A DNA stretch of 64,000 nucleotides from contig JAKRSC010000011.1 of assembly GCA_022402565.1 (NCBI GenBank), positions 62,001 through 126,000 on the forward strand, read 5' to 3'. Positions 44,266 to 53,114 of this stretch are shown here, piece by piece; the first letter of the stretch is position 1, and every line of letters begins with the position of its first letter. The notes under the pieces are model-generated. The model did no database searches. It was not told where the DNA came from and saw only the letters and a list, made by a program, of their open reading frames with translations. This DNA is from Hydrotalea sp. (GTDB lineage: Bacteria > Bacteroidota > Bacteroidia > Chitinophagales > Chitinophagaceae). Position numbers and translations under genes: made by a program.

Positions 44266-45687
44266 TTAAAACCCATATCGGGTGTGTAAAAATAGGCCAC
44301 TTGTACCTAATTGGTTGAAACTGTATTCCATATTTAGCACAAAATCATAAATGCTAATCATGTCTATGCCTATACCTGCTGTTCGTAACAGTGTGTTAGC
44401 CAAAGCGTTGTTGCCTGGGGTATTGTTCCTTACGTAACCCAAATCGCCATAAGTTTTTAATAAAAAACGAAAAGGAATTTTATCGTGGCTATTGGTTCTT
44501 ATTGGATTTTTTAAGACAAATTTGAAAAGTTCAAAATGAAAGGCTAACCCCCCAGATACTCCAGCTGTACCATCAACAACGTGATAGTCTAGTCCACGCA
44601 TCTGTAAATCTCCGAATCCAATCATTCTTTGATCTATAAATGAAATTGTTTGAAGCGGAAATCGTGCAAGCGCATTGGCTCTTACTTGATAAAAGGCTTT
44701 TGAGCTTAAAGGATTTGAATACTGAACTCTAAAACGTGTAGACCATAAGCCGTTTTCTCTATTTAAACTTCTTCTATATAAGTTTCCTTCAAAAAATATT
44801 CCTTTAGAGGCATAAGGAATGTAGTCAACATCAAAATATTGAACCGTATATTTTAAATCAACAAACTCAATTCTATTTGATTTAGAGGGATAAAAGTTAG
44901 GATTCAACGCAAGAACTGTATCTGCAATTTGTTGCTGATTCAAAGAAATTCCCCAATAGTGACGCCATTTTACATCGGGTCTATAGGAAAACGTAAAATC
45001 AACTTTATTTTGAGTAAACAAATTGCCATCGGTTTGAATAAATTTCTGTCTGTCTTCAGATGTTTTGTATTGAACTTCTCTTTGTGTAGAGTATAAATAA
45101 GAAATCGAAAATCCTTTTGTTAGCTGCTTATCAATAAATGGCAAATCGTACTTGAAGTTTACTTGTCGGTTGTAGCCATCAATTAACCAAATATTTAAAT
45201 TGTCGTTTCGCCCTGTGAGGTTGTTTTGTATGAACTTCAATCCATAATTGACTCGTTCAAGGCTTCTTTTATTTTCAACCCACCATTGATTAAAATTTCT
45301 ATCAATTAATTTGAAGTAAGGAGTTGGAAAAAGATACCAACGTTCTTTAACTTGAATGTGTATACCAATATGATCACCAATTCTTGAATCAACTTCTACA
45401 ACCACATCAACAAATAAAGCTGTGTTCATAAGAAGATTTCGGGCGAGTGTTAGTTGTTCGGTAAGTTCTTTGGGCGTAAAAAAATCTCCTTCTCTAAAAG
45501 GCACTTCACGCATAACAATAAAGGGTCGAGTTCTTTTGTTGCCCGATAAACGAATGGAGGTTATTTGTAATAATTCTTCTGATACAGTTGCTTCTTTTAC
45601 TGAGTTTTCAACCAACAATTCAGTTGGTTGTGCAAAGCCTTGAAAGAAGTGGCCAAGAATTAATATTGTCAATAGTGCCAATCTCAT
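44266..45687 (-). CDS. BamA/TamA-like outer-membrane protein, short form
   Basis: A 473-residue exported protein: signal MRLALLTILILGHFFQGFAQ, one POTRA-like domain (ITSIRLSGNKRTRPFIVMREVPFREGDFF...LFVDVVVEVD), then a barrel that ends IYDFVLNMEYSFNQLGTSGLFLHTRYGF. It has far fewer POTRA domains than the BamA at 38798-41536. It may assist assembly or transport of a subset of surface components; that is inference from fold and place in the same block as bamA. Confidence 0.8.
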   Translation of the reverse strand: MRLALLTILILGHFFQGFAQPTELLVENSVKEATVSEELLQITSIRLSGNKRTRPFIVMREVPFREGDFFTPKELTEQLTLARNLLMNTALFVDVVVEVDSRIGDHIGIHIQVKERWYLFPTPYFKLIDRNFNQWWVENKRSLERVNYGLKFIQNNLTGRNDNLNIWLIDGYNRQVNFKYDLPFIDKQLTKGFSISYLYSTQREVQYKTSEDRQKFIQTDGNLFTQNKVDFTFSYRPDVKWRHYWGISLNQQQIADTVLALNPNFYPSKSNRIEFVDLKYTVQYFDVDYIPYASKGIFFEGNLYRRSLNRENGLWSTRFRVQYSNPLSSKAFYQVRANALARFPLQTISFIDQRMIGFGDLQMRGLDYHVVDGTAGVSGGLAFHFELFKFVLKNPIRTNSHDKIPFRFLLKTYGDLGYVRNNTPGNNALANTLLRTAGIGIDMISIYDFVLNMEYSFNQLGTSGLFLHTRYGF

Positions 45688-45728
45688 AAACGGGTTAACG
45701 AATCTATCTGTTCTAAGTGGATTCCCAA

Positions 45729-46388
45729 TTAAATGTTCAGATAGTTCATTAAATGATGGTAATTCTCTTTCAACTCATTTGTATATTGCTCTTCTCCCAT
45801 ATAAAACACTACATGGTATTCATATCGCTGAAAGGTTGCTACTACATCGCTTACTTCTTGGGTACTCAGCTGTAAGGTTATTTGCAGCATTCCAGTTGAT
45901 GGATGAACAAAAGTATTCAGCTGCGTAATTTGAGCATCGTTGGTTTCAACAAGGCGGCTTATTTCACCAAATGAAAAATTTCTTTGATCCATTTCTAGAA
46001 CAATCATTCCCCCTGGCTCGTCGGCACCTACAAAAGTTGAAAGAGTTGGTAATAATCTTGAAATATCAATCTTACCAATTAGTTGGTGTTCGTTGTTAAT
46101 TACGGGAATAAATTCTAGCTCATAGCGAGCCATTTGTTTAACAGCAATTAAAAAAAATTCATCTTGTTTAACTGCTGCCGGAATCATCCATTGTCTTAAC
46201 TCTTGTAAAGTTGTGTTAGGATCTTGATCTAGTAGTTCTTCTTCATCTAAAATTCCCATATACTGATCTTCGTGCACAACCAATACATGCGCTAATTGGT
46301 TTTCTTCCAAATGTGCAAGTGCATCCGCTACCCGTTCAGTGGATTGAACGGCAGTGAATTCAGATTTCATAATATCAGCTACCAGCAT
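45729..46388 (-). CDS. CBS-pair domain protein
   Basis: A 219-residue cytoplasmic protein. Two CBS motifs: MLVADIMKSEFTAVQSTERVADALAHLEENQLAHVLVV and a second ending YELEFIPVINNEHQLIGKID. The last 90 residues (MIVLEMDQRNFSFGEISRLVETNDAQI) look like an ACT-type fold. CBS pairs sense adenine nucleotides; the effector output is unknown. It lies 41 bp upstream of the BamA-like gene. Confidence 0.82.
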   Translation of the reverse strand: MLVADIMKSEFTAVQSTERVADALAHLEENQLAHVLVVHEDQYMGILDEEELLDQDPNTTLQELRQWMIPAAVKQDEFFLIAVKQMARYELEFIPVINNEHQLIGKIDISRLLPTLSTFVGADEPGGMIVLEMDQRNFSFGEISRLVETNDAQITQLNTFVHPSTGMLQITLQLSTQEVSDVVATFQRYEYHVVFYMGEEQYTNELKENYHHLMNYLNI

Positions 46389-46420
46389 TAGAGTTCTCTT
46401 TCATGCAATAGTAAGGAAAA

Positions 46421-47200
46421 CTATGCCAGAGTAGATGTTTTGGATGCTAAGCGGCTTAAAAAATCGGCTAAAATCCTGTTAAATTCTTCTGGCACTTCCA
46501 TCATAGGCGCATGGCCACATTTATCAACAAAGTGCAATTCGCTGTTTGGAATAAGTTTGTTGAACTCTTTTCCAACAAATGGTGGTGTAATAGTATCATT
46601 ATTACCCCAAATTAGGAGTGTTGGCTGTTGTATTTGATTGAGTTCTTCACCGAGATTATTACGAATAGCACTTTTTGCTAAGGAAATAATTTTGATGACT
46701 TTCATACGATTATTGGTTATTTCAAAAACCTCATCAACCAATTCTTTAGTAGCAGTTGCGGGATCGTAAAAAGTAATTTCTACTTTTTTTCGGATGTATT
46801 CGTAGTCTCCTCTTTTAGGATAACTATCGCCCATTCCATTTTCAAAAAGACCGCTACTTCCAGTAAGGGTAAGCGATTTAATTTTTTCTGGATGCTTTAG
46901 TACATGTACCAAGGCAACATGTCCACCTAATGAATTTCCTAATAAATGAATATCTGTATACCCTCTGGCTTCTATGAATTTGTGTACAAACTTAGCAAGG
47001 CCACCTACGGTTGTATGAAATATGTCTAAGTCAAACAATGGCAAAATAGGCACTACTACTTTATGGGTATGCCGAAAATGTTCTACCAAATCTTTGAAGT
47101 TACTCAACGCTCCAAATAAGCCGTGCAAAAGTAGCAGTGGCTCTCCTTCACCTTCCTCTAGGAATTGAAACTTATCTTGATGTTTAATCTCGTAATTCAT
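46421..47200 (-). CDS. Alpha/beta hydrolase
   Basis: A 259-residue hydrolase: LLLLHGLFGALSNFKDLVEHF is the oxyanion strand-loop, LLGNSLGGHVALVH is the nucleophile elbow (Ser), LLIWGNNDTITPP supplies the Asp and CGHAPMMEVPEEFN the His. The triad is complete. No signal peptide. Substrate unknown. Confidence 0.87.
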   Translation of the reverse strand: MNYEIKHQDKFQFLEEGEGEPLLLLHGLFGALSNFKDLVEHFRHTHKVVVPILPLFDLDIFHTTVGGLAKFVHKFIEARGYTDIHLLGNSLGGHVALVHVLKHPEKIKSLTLTGSSGLFENGMGDSYPKRGDYEYIRKKVEITFYDPATATKELVDEVFEITNNRMKVIKIISLAKSAIRNNLGEELNQIQQPTLLIWGNNDTITPPFVGKEFNKLIPNSELHFVDKCGHAPMMEVPEEFNRILADFLSRLASKTSTLA

Positions 47201-47326
47201 GCATTTAGTCTGGTTGCTTTATTCAAGCTTTCGAACTTGTAAATCCTTAACTAGCGGAAAATTAAGGATTTATTGGTTTATCTGTGTCGCTAAGATAAAG
47301 TATTGTCCACTTTTTAGAAAAACAAC

Positions 47327-47860
47327 CTAAGCTTTTGAAGCTACTTTCTCGAAGAACTCCGTTAATGTAGTGAACATTTCTTTAAATAATGGAATAAATC
47401 TTGCTACCCCTTCAATTGCTGCTGGTCCCCAAGATTCTAAAAAGGGATAGCATATTGATGCACTCTTTGTTTCATCTGATATGAGCTGAACTTGGTCAAC
47501 ATAAAATAATAATATGCTGAAGGTGGTTGTGCTTAATAATGCATACAGTAAAATGCCACCTAGTGTGTTCACCCATCCTACCCACATCATTTTAAAAGCT
47601 GCTTCTAGCATATTAGCTCCTAATCGCACCAGAAGAAACATGGCAACCATTACTAATATGAATGAGAAAAATGGAAGCCAGGCATTATTCACATTTGCTT
47701 CCTGCATCAACCATTTTGCTGTTACTGCAGATAGCTTCATAGCTGCAGCTAATGCAATAAAGACTGCTACAAAGGAGAATAAAGCAACAATGAGCCCTCG
47801 CTGATATCCTTTCCAAAATGCAAAAGCAAGTACCAGTGCAAAGGCCAAGTCTATGCCCAT
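47327..47860 (-). CDS. CvpA family membrane protein
   Basis: A 177-residue inner-membrane protein with four hydrophobic segments; MGIDLAFALVLAFAFWKGYQRGLIVALFSFVAVFIALAAA is the usual CvpA opening with the G-x-x-x-G-x-x stretch. CvpA is linked to colicin V production and envelope stress tolerance in E. coli. Six bases separate it from the GatB/YqeY gene upstream. Confidence 0.82.
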   Translation of the reverse strand: MGIDLAFALVLAFAFWKGYQRGLIVALFSFVAVFIALAAAMKLSAVTAKWLMQEANVNNAWLPFFSFILVMVAMFLLVRLGANMLEAAFKMMWVGWVNTLGGILLYALLSTTTFSILLFYVDQVQLISDETKSASICYPFLESWGPAAIEGVARFIPLFKEMFTTLTEFFEKVASKA

Positions 47861-47866
47861 AAGCCC

Positions 47867-48319
47867 TTACGGATTCAATAAAGTTTTTACTACGGCTGAA
47901 ATAGATTTACCATCTGCTTTCCCAGCCAATTGTTGCGTCGCTGCACCCATTACTTTACCCATATCTTGAGGACCAGTTGCTCCAACTTCTTGAATGAGTT
48001 TGGTTAGAACTTCTTTCAACTCTTCAGCACTCATTTGCTTAGGTAAGAACTGTTCTATGACTGCAATTTCCTCCGATTCTTTTTGAGCTAAATCGGCCCT
48101 TCCTTGTTGTTGAAATATTTCAAGTGAATCTTTCCTTTGCTTCCACATTTTTTGTAGCAGCTTTATTTCACCTTCAGGTGTAACTGTTCCATTTGCACCA
48201 GGCTCAGTTTTAGCCTTAATTATTTCAGCTTTTATAGCTCTTAGTCCTCTGAGTAATGCCTCATCTTTCGATTTCATAGCATCCTTCATGAAGGTCATGA
48301 CTTGTGTTTCGAGTGACAT
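47867..48319 (-). CDS. GatB/YqeY domain protein
   Basis: A 150-residue cytoplasmic helical protein: METs of the family start MSLETQVMTFMKDAMKSKDEALLRGLRAIKAEI, and VIEQFLPKQMSAEELKEVLTKLIQEVGA...GKVMGAATQQLAGKADGK is the YqeY-type C-terminal tail. Related to the tRNA-binding tail of the amidotransferase subunit GatB. Role of the stand-alone form is unclear. 10 bp after gldC. Confidence 0.88.
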   Translation of the reverse strand: MSLETQVMTFMKDAMKSKDEALLRGLRAIKAEIIKAKTEPGANGTVTPEGEIKLLQKMWKQRKDSLEIFQQQGRADLAQKESEEIAVIEQFLPKQMSAEELKEVLTKLIQEVGATGPQDMGKVMGAATQQLAGKADGKSISAVVKTLLNP

Positions 48320-48329
48320 AAGGTTTAAT

Positions 48330-48677
48330 TTATTTATTTTCTTTCAATTGGCTATCGCGGAACTTCTTGTAAAAATCGCGCGCGAAGTTTTTCATATCAG
48401 CAACCATGTCTTCTTGGCGGGTTGCTCTGCCGTAAGTGTCTGCCATACCCATCATGGTTTGGTAAAAGAAGTCAGCCATTTCATCAACCATCATGGTTTT
48501 TGTCCATAGGTCAATTCGTAAAGCCGATTTATCGGCCCCGTCCCAAAAAGCAACCATCATAGCTTTGGCTTCTTGTGTCATATCGGCGGTACTATCACTA
48601 GCTTTCCAAGTTAATTTCTCTGGAATTTTATCTTCATCAAGATGAACATCAATGTGTATGTTAGAGGTTTGTGCCAT
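48330..48677 (-). CDS. gldC: Gliding motility protein GldC
   Basis: A 115-residue soluble protein from the ATG at 48677: MAQTSNIHIDVHLDEDKIPEKLTWKASDSTADM then AMMVAFWDGADKSALRIDLWTKTMMVDEM, matching GldC. In Flavobacterium it improves gliding efficiency without being essential; many non-gliding Bacteroidota also keep it. Its usual neighbour gldB is not adjacent. A -7 box TACCTTTG lies 18 bp upstream. Confidence 0.88.
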   Translation of the reverse strand: MAQTSNIHIDVHLDEDKIPEKLTWKASDSTADMTQEAKAMMVAFWDGADKSALRIDLWTKTMMVDEMADFFYQTMMGMADTYGRATRQEDMVADMKNFARDFYKKFRDSQLKENK

Positions 48678-48694
48678 AAAAAAATTTATGTGTG

Positions 48695-48702
48695 CAAAGG
48701 TA
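48695..48702 (-). promoter_or_regulatory. -7 box of the gldC promoter
   Basis: TACCTTTG on the minus strand, directly after the stop region of the upstream glycosyltransferase gene. No good -33 element at 19-20 bp. It supports the ATG at 48677 over the longer frame to 48764. Confidence 0.45.
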
Positions 48703-48706
48703 AGGC

Positions 48707-49834
48707 TTAGGCTCCTAAGGTTTTCATAATTGAATCCATATATGCTTTCGCTGTGTGCTCCCATGTATAAGGCAGTATCAATTCTTTGCCTTTTTCTATA
48801 AGCTGACTTCTATAAGACTCATTGCTATATAAAAAATTCATATGCATAGCCCATTCATCGGGAACTACAGGAGAAGCATACACAGCAGCAGTTTTACAAA
48901 TTGAAGACATGGCTGAGTTGGAGCTTGTTATAACAGGTACACCAGCTTGCATGGCTTCTAAAACGGGTACACCGCAGCCTTCGTAAAATGACGGATACAC
49001 CATAGCATAGGCAGCACCGGTTAGTTTTGCCAGCGCTTCATCGGCTAAATAACCGGTAAGAATAACATCCTTTCGAAATTTAAAAGATGCTAGTTTTTCT
49101 TCAAACTCTTCCATGCCCCAACCTTTTCTGCCAGCTATCACCAACTTCATGCTGCTTCTTTGTCTTTTTTTGAAAATAGAAAAGGCTTTGAGTAGCGTAA
49201 GTAGATTTTTTCTAGGCTGTAAAGTGCCAGTGCATAAGAAAAACTCAGTTCCTTCTGTGTATTGCTGTTTAACCTGTTCTTTTTCTTCCCAAGATAGTGG
49301 CTGAAAAATTGGCTTAATACCATTTGGAATAATATCAATCTTGTCTTCTGAAATTCGGTAATGCTCAGCAATTTCTTTTCTTGAAAAATCAGAAACAGTA
49401 TTGAGTCTTGCTGCTCTTTGTACAAACTTCTTATTGAAGAATTTATAAAACAGCCTTTGTTTTTTAGGAACGAATTCGGGATACTTTACGAAAGCAATAT
49501 CATGTAAAGTTAATAACTGAGGCACTTTGGTTCCAGCCGAAGAAAATCCGTATGGTTGAAGCAGAATATCTGGTTTAAAAGCTTTAATTGCTCTTGGTAG
49601 TGACCAATTGTACCAAGTAAGAAATGCTAGTGGATGTCTTGCTGGCGGACCAGTCATGATCGATTGCACATTAGGAGCACTTAAATGTTTCGAGTCGAAA
49701 GGGCGATCGTACACTAGTAAAAACTGATGTTCTGGGTATAACTGTATGAGGTGCTCAACAATTTGGTTGGCAAAATTTCCAAATCCCTCTAAAGGGTTAT
49801 TCTGCATGAATATGGCATTTACAGCTATACGCAT
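48707..49834 (-). CDS. Family 4 glycosyltransferase
   Basis: A 375-residue GT-B enzyme: MRIAVNAIFMQNNPLEGFGNFANQIVEHL (acceptor loop), LLTLHDIAFVKYPEFVPKKQRLFY, LNTVSDFSRKEIAEHYRI, FLCTGTLQPRKNLLTLLKAF and AMVYPSFYEGCGVPVLEAMQAGVPV (E-x7-E). It is far from the glycan cluster at 21-27 kb and follows the dehydrogenase gene by 4 bp. Donor and acceptor unknown. Confidence 0.88.
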   Translation of the reverse strand: MRIAVNAIFMQNNPLEGFGNFANQIVEHLIQLYPEHQFLLVYDRPFDSKHLSAPNVQSIMTGPPARHPLAFLTWYNWSLPRAIKAFKPDILLQPYGFSSAGTKVPQLLTLHDIAFVKYPEFVPKKQRLFYKFFNKKFVQRAARLNTVSDFSRKEIAEHYRISEDKIDIIPNGIKPIFQPLSWEEKEQVKQQYTEGTEFFLCTGTLQPRKNLLTLLKAFSIFKKRQRSSMKLVIAGRKGWGMEEFEEKLASFKFRKDVILTGYLADEALAKLTGAAYAMVYPSFYEGCGVPVLEAMQAGVPVITSSNSAMSSICKTAAVYASPVVPDEWAMHMNFLYSNESYRSQLIEKGKELILPYTWEHTAKAYMDSIMKTLGA

Positions 49835-49838
49835 CTCG

Positions 49839-50696
49839 TTAGTCTTGTTGGTAGCTGTAAAATCCTTTACCTGTTTTTCTTCCTAATTCGCCTGCTTCAA
49901 CTTTTGCTTGTTGAAGAGTTGATGGAGTTAAGCGAATAGGTTTGCCTAAATCGTTCCAAACAATTTGGCTTACTCCAAAGTTGATATCAATACCTATGAG
50001 ATCCATCAGCTTGCAGGGTCCCATTTTAAATCCACTCGATTCCATGAGCCTATCTACTTCTTCTGGAAGCATCTTGTGTTCTTGCATGGCTTTCATAGAT
50101 TCGAGGTAGTAATGTCTTGCAACACGGTTCACTACAAAACCAGGCGCATCTTTACAAACAATAGGCGTTTTTCCAACTGCTTTCACCCAATTTACAGCCT
50201 TGTCTATGGAAGCTGAATTGCTCTGCTTTCCACTCACTACTTCAACCAGCTTCATAAGAGGTGCTGGGTTAAAAAAATGAATACCTAATACTCGTTCTGG
50301 ATGAGGAATATGGTGTGCAATTCTACTAATTGAAATGGAAGATGTATTGGTTGCAAAGAGGGTTGTCTCAGGATTGATGCCTGCTAACAACTGAAATAAG
50401 TTGATTTTAGCTTCTTCTTTTTCAATAATGGCTTCAATAATCAAATCTGCTTTACATGCTGAAGTTTCAGTGGTAAAGTGGATTCTATTGATACAAGCAT
50501 CCATTTCAGCTTGTATAAGCTTTCCTTTATTGACAAGAAAGCGCAAGTTTTTATGAATCAATTCCTTGCTTTTGGCAAGCGTAGGTTCATGAACATCCAT
50601 TTGAATGGTAGTGTAACCAGCCATTGCAGCAACCTGTGCAATGCCGCTTCCCATAGTGCCAGCTCCACATACAGCAACGCTTTTGATTGTATTCAT
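49839..50696 (-). CDS. 3-hydroxyacyl-CoA (3-hydroxybutyryl-CoA) dehydrogenase
   Basis: A 285-residue NAD-dependent enzyme from the ATG at 50696: VAVCGAGTMGSGIAQVAAMAGY is the Rossmann loop, ATNTSSISISRIA and GIHFFNPAPLMKLVEVV hold the catalytic Ser/His region, and KDAPGFVVNRVARHYYLESM continues the family pattern. Size fits the short, stand-alone HbdH type. It belongs to fatty-acid oxidation or butanoate metabolism, in line with icmF and meaB in the window. Confidence 0.92.
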   Translation of the reverse strand: MNTIKSVAVCGAGTMGSGIAQVAAMAGYTTIQMDVHEPTLAKSKELIHKNLRFLVNKGKLIQAEMDACINRIHFTTETSACKADLIIEAIIEKEEAKINLFQLLAGINPETTLFATNTSSISISRIAHHIPHPERVLGIHFFNPAPLMKLVEVVSGKQSNSASIDKAVNWVKAVGKTPIVCKDAPGFVVNRVARHYYLESMKAMQEHKMLPEEVDRLMESSGFKMGPCKLMDLIGIDINFGVSQIVWNDLGKPIRLTPSTLQQAKVEAGELGRKTGKGFYSYQQD

Positions 50697-50777
50697 GGCT
50701 GCAAGATACTTACATCTTTTCCACTCCATAGAACCGAAAAACGGAAAAAGCTATGATAGTATTACTTTTACATACAG

Positions 50778-51371
50778 ATGCCACAACAACTTAGTTTATT
50801 TGGAGCACCATTGGTGGAGGAGGAAAAGCCAATTGTTGAACAACCTGTTTCACCGAAACCCGTCGTTGAACAGAAGCCTGCTGAAACAGCATCTGGTACT
50901 GTTATATTCAATGATGGTATAATTGGCGTTAAGATTAAGAAGAAAGCTCCACCTGAAGTTGAAGTGGTTGAAAAAAAGCAAAAAACAGTTGCGTTAGTTT
51001 CTGAATCGAATAGCTCTTTGCCTGAAGTTCCAGCTGAAGATGTTTTATCTCAAAAATTGTATTACTCCATTAGCGAAGTGGCAGGATGGTTTAAGGTGAA
51101 TACATCATTGATTCGTTATTGGGAAAATGAGTTTGACATTTTAAAGCCAAGAAAAAATAGAAAGGGCGACCGGCTATTTCGTGTGGAGGATATCAAAAAT
51201 CTAGAGCTGATTTACTTTTTACTTCGCGAAAAGAAGTACTCTATTGAAGGAGCAAGAAAGTATATAAAATCGCAGAAAGAAGAATTGTCACAGCAGCAAC
51301 AAATCGTACATTGTTTAACAAAGTGTAAAGCCTTTTTGTTAGAGTTAAAAGCTAGTTTAGCAATATCATGA
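50778..51371 (+). CDS. MerR-family transcriptional regulator with long N-terminal tail
   Basis: A 197-residue protein. The first 85 or so residues are Pro/Glu/Val-rich and look disordered (VEEEKPIVEQPVSPKPVVEQ). A MerR winged helix follows: YYSISEVAGWFKVNTSLIRYWENEFDILKPRKNRKGDRLF, then a coiled helix. No C-terminal effector domain. This layout is common in Bacteroidota and its targets are unknown. Stop overlaps the next ATG as ATGA. Confidence 0.85.
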   Translation: MPQQLSLFGAPLVEEEKPIVEQPVSPKPVVEQKPAETASGTVIFNDGIIGVKIKKKAPPEVEVVEKKQKTVALVSESNSSLPEVPAEDVLSQKLYYSISEVAGWFKVNTSLIRYWENEFDILKPRKNRKGDRLFRVEDIKNLELIYFLLREKKYSIEGARKYIKSQKEELSQQQQIVHCLTKCKAFLLELKASLAIS

Positions 51372-51895
51372 AACAAATTTCTTTTTTCTTTATAGCAATG
51401 CTTTTTTCTGTGAGTGCCATGGCTCAGTCGAAGAAAGCTCCTAAGTCATATACAGATACATTTGGCCGTAGGGTAATGGTTGGTAACTTAACGCGCTCCA
51501 TGTTGGAACAGGATACAGTTCATTTTGGTTGGTTTAAAGAAAATATGCGTTATGGAAGACCCGATGCAGCAGCAGTAGAATCATTTAAACAGAAAAAGAA
51601 TTCCTTTAAGATATTGGTTGTTATGGGAACCTGGTGTAAGGATAGCAGATCAATTATTCCAGCGCTTTTTCGACTGGTTGATAAAAGTGAATTTCCTCAA
51701 AATAAAATTCGTTTGGTTGGAGCGAGTGAGGATAAATTAAATCCATCTAAACTCATTGCGAAATATAATATCACAAGAGTACCAACTATATTAATTCTTC
51801 GCAAGGGAAAAGAATGGGGAAGAGTTGAAGAGTATGGAAATGAAGGACAAATTGATAAGGAATTAGGACAAATTGTTGCTAGGCTCCCTCAATAA
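51368..51895 (+). CDS. Exported thioredoxin-like protein, single-Cys site
   Basis: A 175-residue exported protein: signal MKQISFFFIAMLFSVSAMAQ; thioredoxin fold with VVMGTWCKDSRSIIPAL in place of W-C-x-x-C and a cis-Pro loop RVPTILILRKG. Only one Cys stands at the active site (C-K-D-S), so ordinary dithiol exchange is unlikely. Translationally coupled to the MerR gene. Confidence 0.82.
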   Translation: MKQISFFFIAMLFSVSAMAQSKKAPKSYTDTFGRRVMVGNLTRSMLEQDTVHFGWFKENMRYGRPDAAAVESFKQKKNSFKILVVMGTWCKDSRSIIPALFRLVDKSEFPQNKIRLVGASEDKLNPSKLIAKYNITRVPTILILRKGKEWGRVEEYGNEGQIDKELGQIVARLPQ

Positions 51896-51897
51896 TT

Positions 51898-52650
51898 TTA
51901 CTTGTTTAGATAGTGCAATTGTAACAATCCTGTGTCTAGCGTTGCATAAGTAAAGTGTTTGATCCAATCGCCCAGATTGATATAGCGACTTCCTTCTTGC
52001 AGCTCAATATCCATTGGCAAATGTCTGTGACCAAAGATGAAATAATCTATTTGCTGTTGTTGTAATACTTCTTTTGAATACTGAACCAACCATTCATTTT
52101 CTTCGCCTAAAAAAATAGAATCTGCTTCGCCTGTTTTTAGCCTGCTTTTTCTGCTAAAATAATTGGCCAACTGTATGCCCCAATCGGGATGAAGCACTCC
52201 AAATGCCCATTGACAAAAACGATTTCGAAATATTTTTTTAATGAATTTATATCCATGGTCACCAGGGCCTAAACCATCTCCATGACCAATAAAGAGTTTT
52301 TTACCTTGTCGCTCCATTATTACTGGTTCATGATAGACTTTGCATCCTAGTTCATTAGAAAAATAGTCTTTCATCCACATATCGTGGTTGCCTACAAAAA
52401 CATGTACTGCAATTCCAGCATCGGTAATAGCAGCAATGGTTCCTAGTAGTCGAGTAAATCCTTTTGGAACAACGGTTTTATATTCAAACCAAAAATCAAA
52501 TATGTCTCCAAGAATGAAAATTTCTTCAGCAGAAGATTGAATATTTTGTAGAAAGGCGACTAATTTTTTTTCGCGCTGCAAACTTGCTGCTGCCGTAGGA
52601 GCGCCTAAATGGAAATCAGATAAAAAATAGATCTTCCTTGCTTGGCTCAT
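51898..52650 (-). CDS. lpxH: UDP-2,3-diacylglucosamine diphosphatase
   Basis: A 250-residue calcineurin-like phosphoesterase of lipid A synthesis. Metal-site motifs in order: FLSDFHLG, LGDIFDFWFEY, FVGNHDMW, IGHGDGLGPGDHGYKF and FGHRHLPMD. It hydrolyses UDP-diacylglucosamine to lipid X at the inner membrane face. Overlaps the upstream GGCT-like gene by four bases. Confidence 0.9.
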   Translation of the reverse strand: MSQARKIYFLSDFHLGAPTAAASLQREKKLVAFLQNIQSSAEEIFILGDIFDFWFEYKTVVPKGFTRLLGTIAAITDAGIAVHVFVGNHDMWMKDYFSNELGCKVYHEPVIMERQGKKLFIGHGDGLGPGDHGYKFIKKIFRNRFCQWAFGVLHPDWGIQLANYFSRKSRLKTGEADSIFLGEENEWLVQYSKEVLQQQQIDYFIFGHRHLPMDIELQEGSRYINLGDWIKHFTYATLDTGLLQLHYLNK

Positions 52651-53069
52651 GATCCCATTTTCTTGCGTAAGTATTCAATCACATCGCCGCTTTCTACAAC
52701 AGGCTTATTTGCAACATCTCCATTAAACCAATATATCCAAGCCTCAGAATTACCAGCATCTGTTATAACCGTTACGACTTTACGATAGTATAAAGGTTCT
52801 TCATTTCCTTCAGGATGTAATCCTTCATAATCATCTAATTGAGCCATTGCCCAATCCCACTCTTGCACATTTTTAATTTGATACAATTCCCCAACAATAT
52901 ATTGTTCTTTTTCACATGGTTTTGCAGCAGGATAATCGCCCATATCAAATAAGCATCCGTGTACTTTTCCCATGCCTACTAATGAAAAGTACTGACTAAT
53001 ATAACTATAAGCGGGGTGATTGAATCCGCTTCTTAAAGAACCATAAACAAATACCTGATGAGGTTGCAT
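52647..53069 (-). CDS. Gamma-glutamylcyclotransferase-like protein
   Basis: A 140-residue AIG2/GGCT-fold protein: VFVYGSLRSGFNHPAY (the YGSL loop), a central QLDDYEG with the expected catalytic Glu/Asp region, and AWIYWFNGDV. Members release 5-oxoproline from gamma-glutamyl compounds; others have unknown targets. Its last four bases overlap lpxH. Confidence 0.83.
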   Translation of the reverse strand: MQPHQVFVYGSLRSGFNHPAYSYISQYFSLVGMGKVHGCLFDMGDYPAAKPCEKEQYIVGELYQIKNVQEWDWAMAQLDDYEGLHPEGNEEPLYYRKVVTVITDAGNSEAWIYWFNGDVANKPVVESGDVIEYLRKKMGS

Positions 53070-53114
53070 ATTACAAAGATGGCAACTTGCGGGGACAAAG
53101 GGAAATAAAAAACC

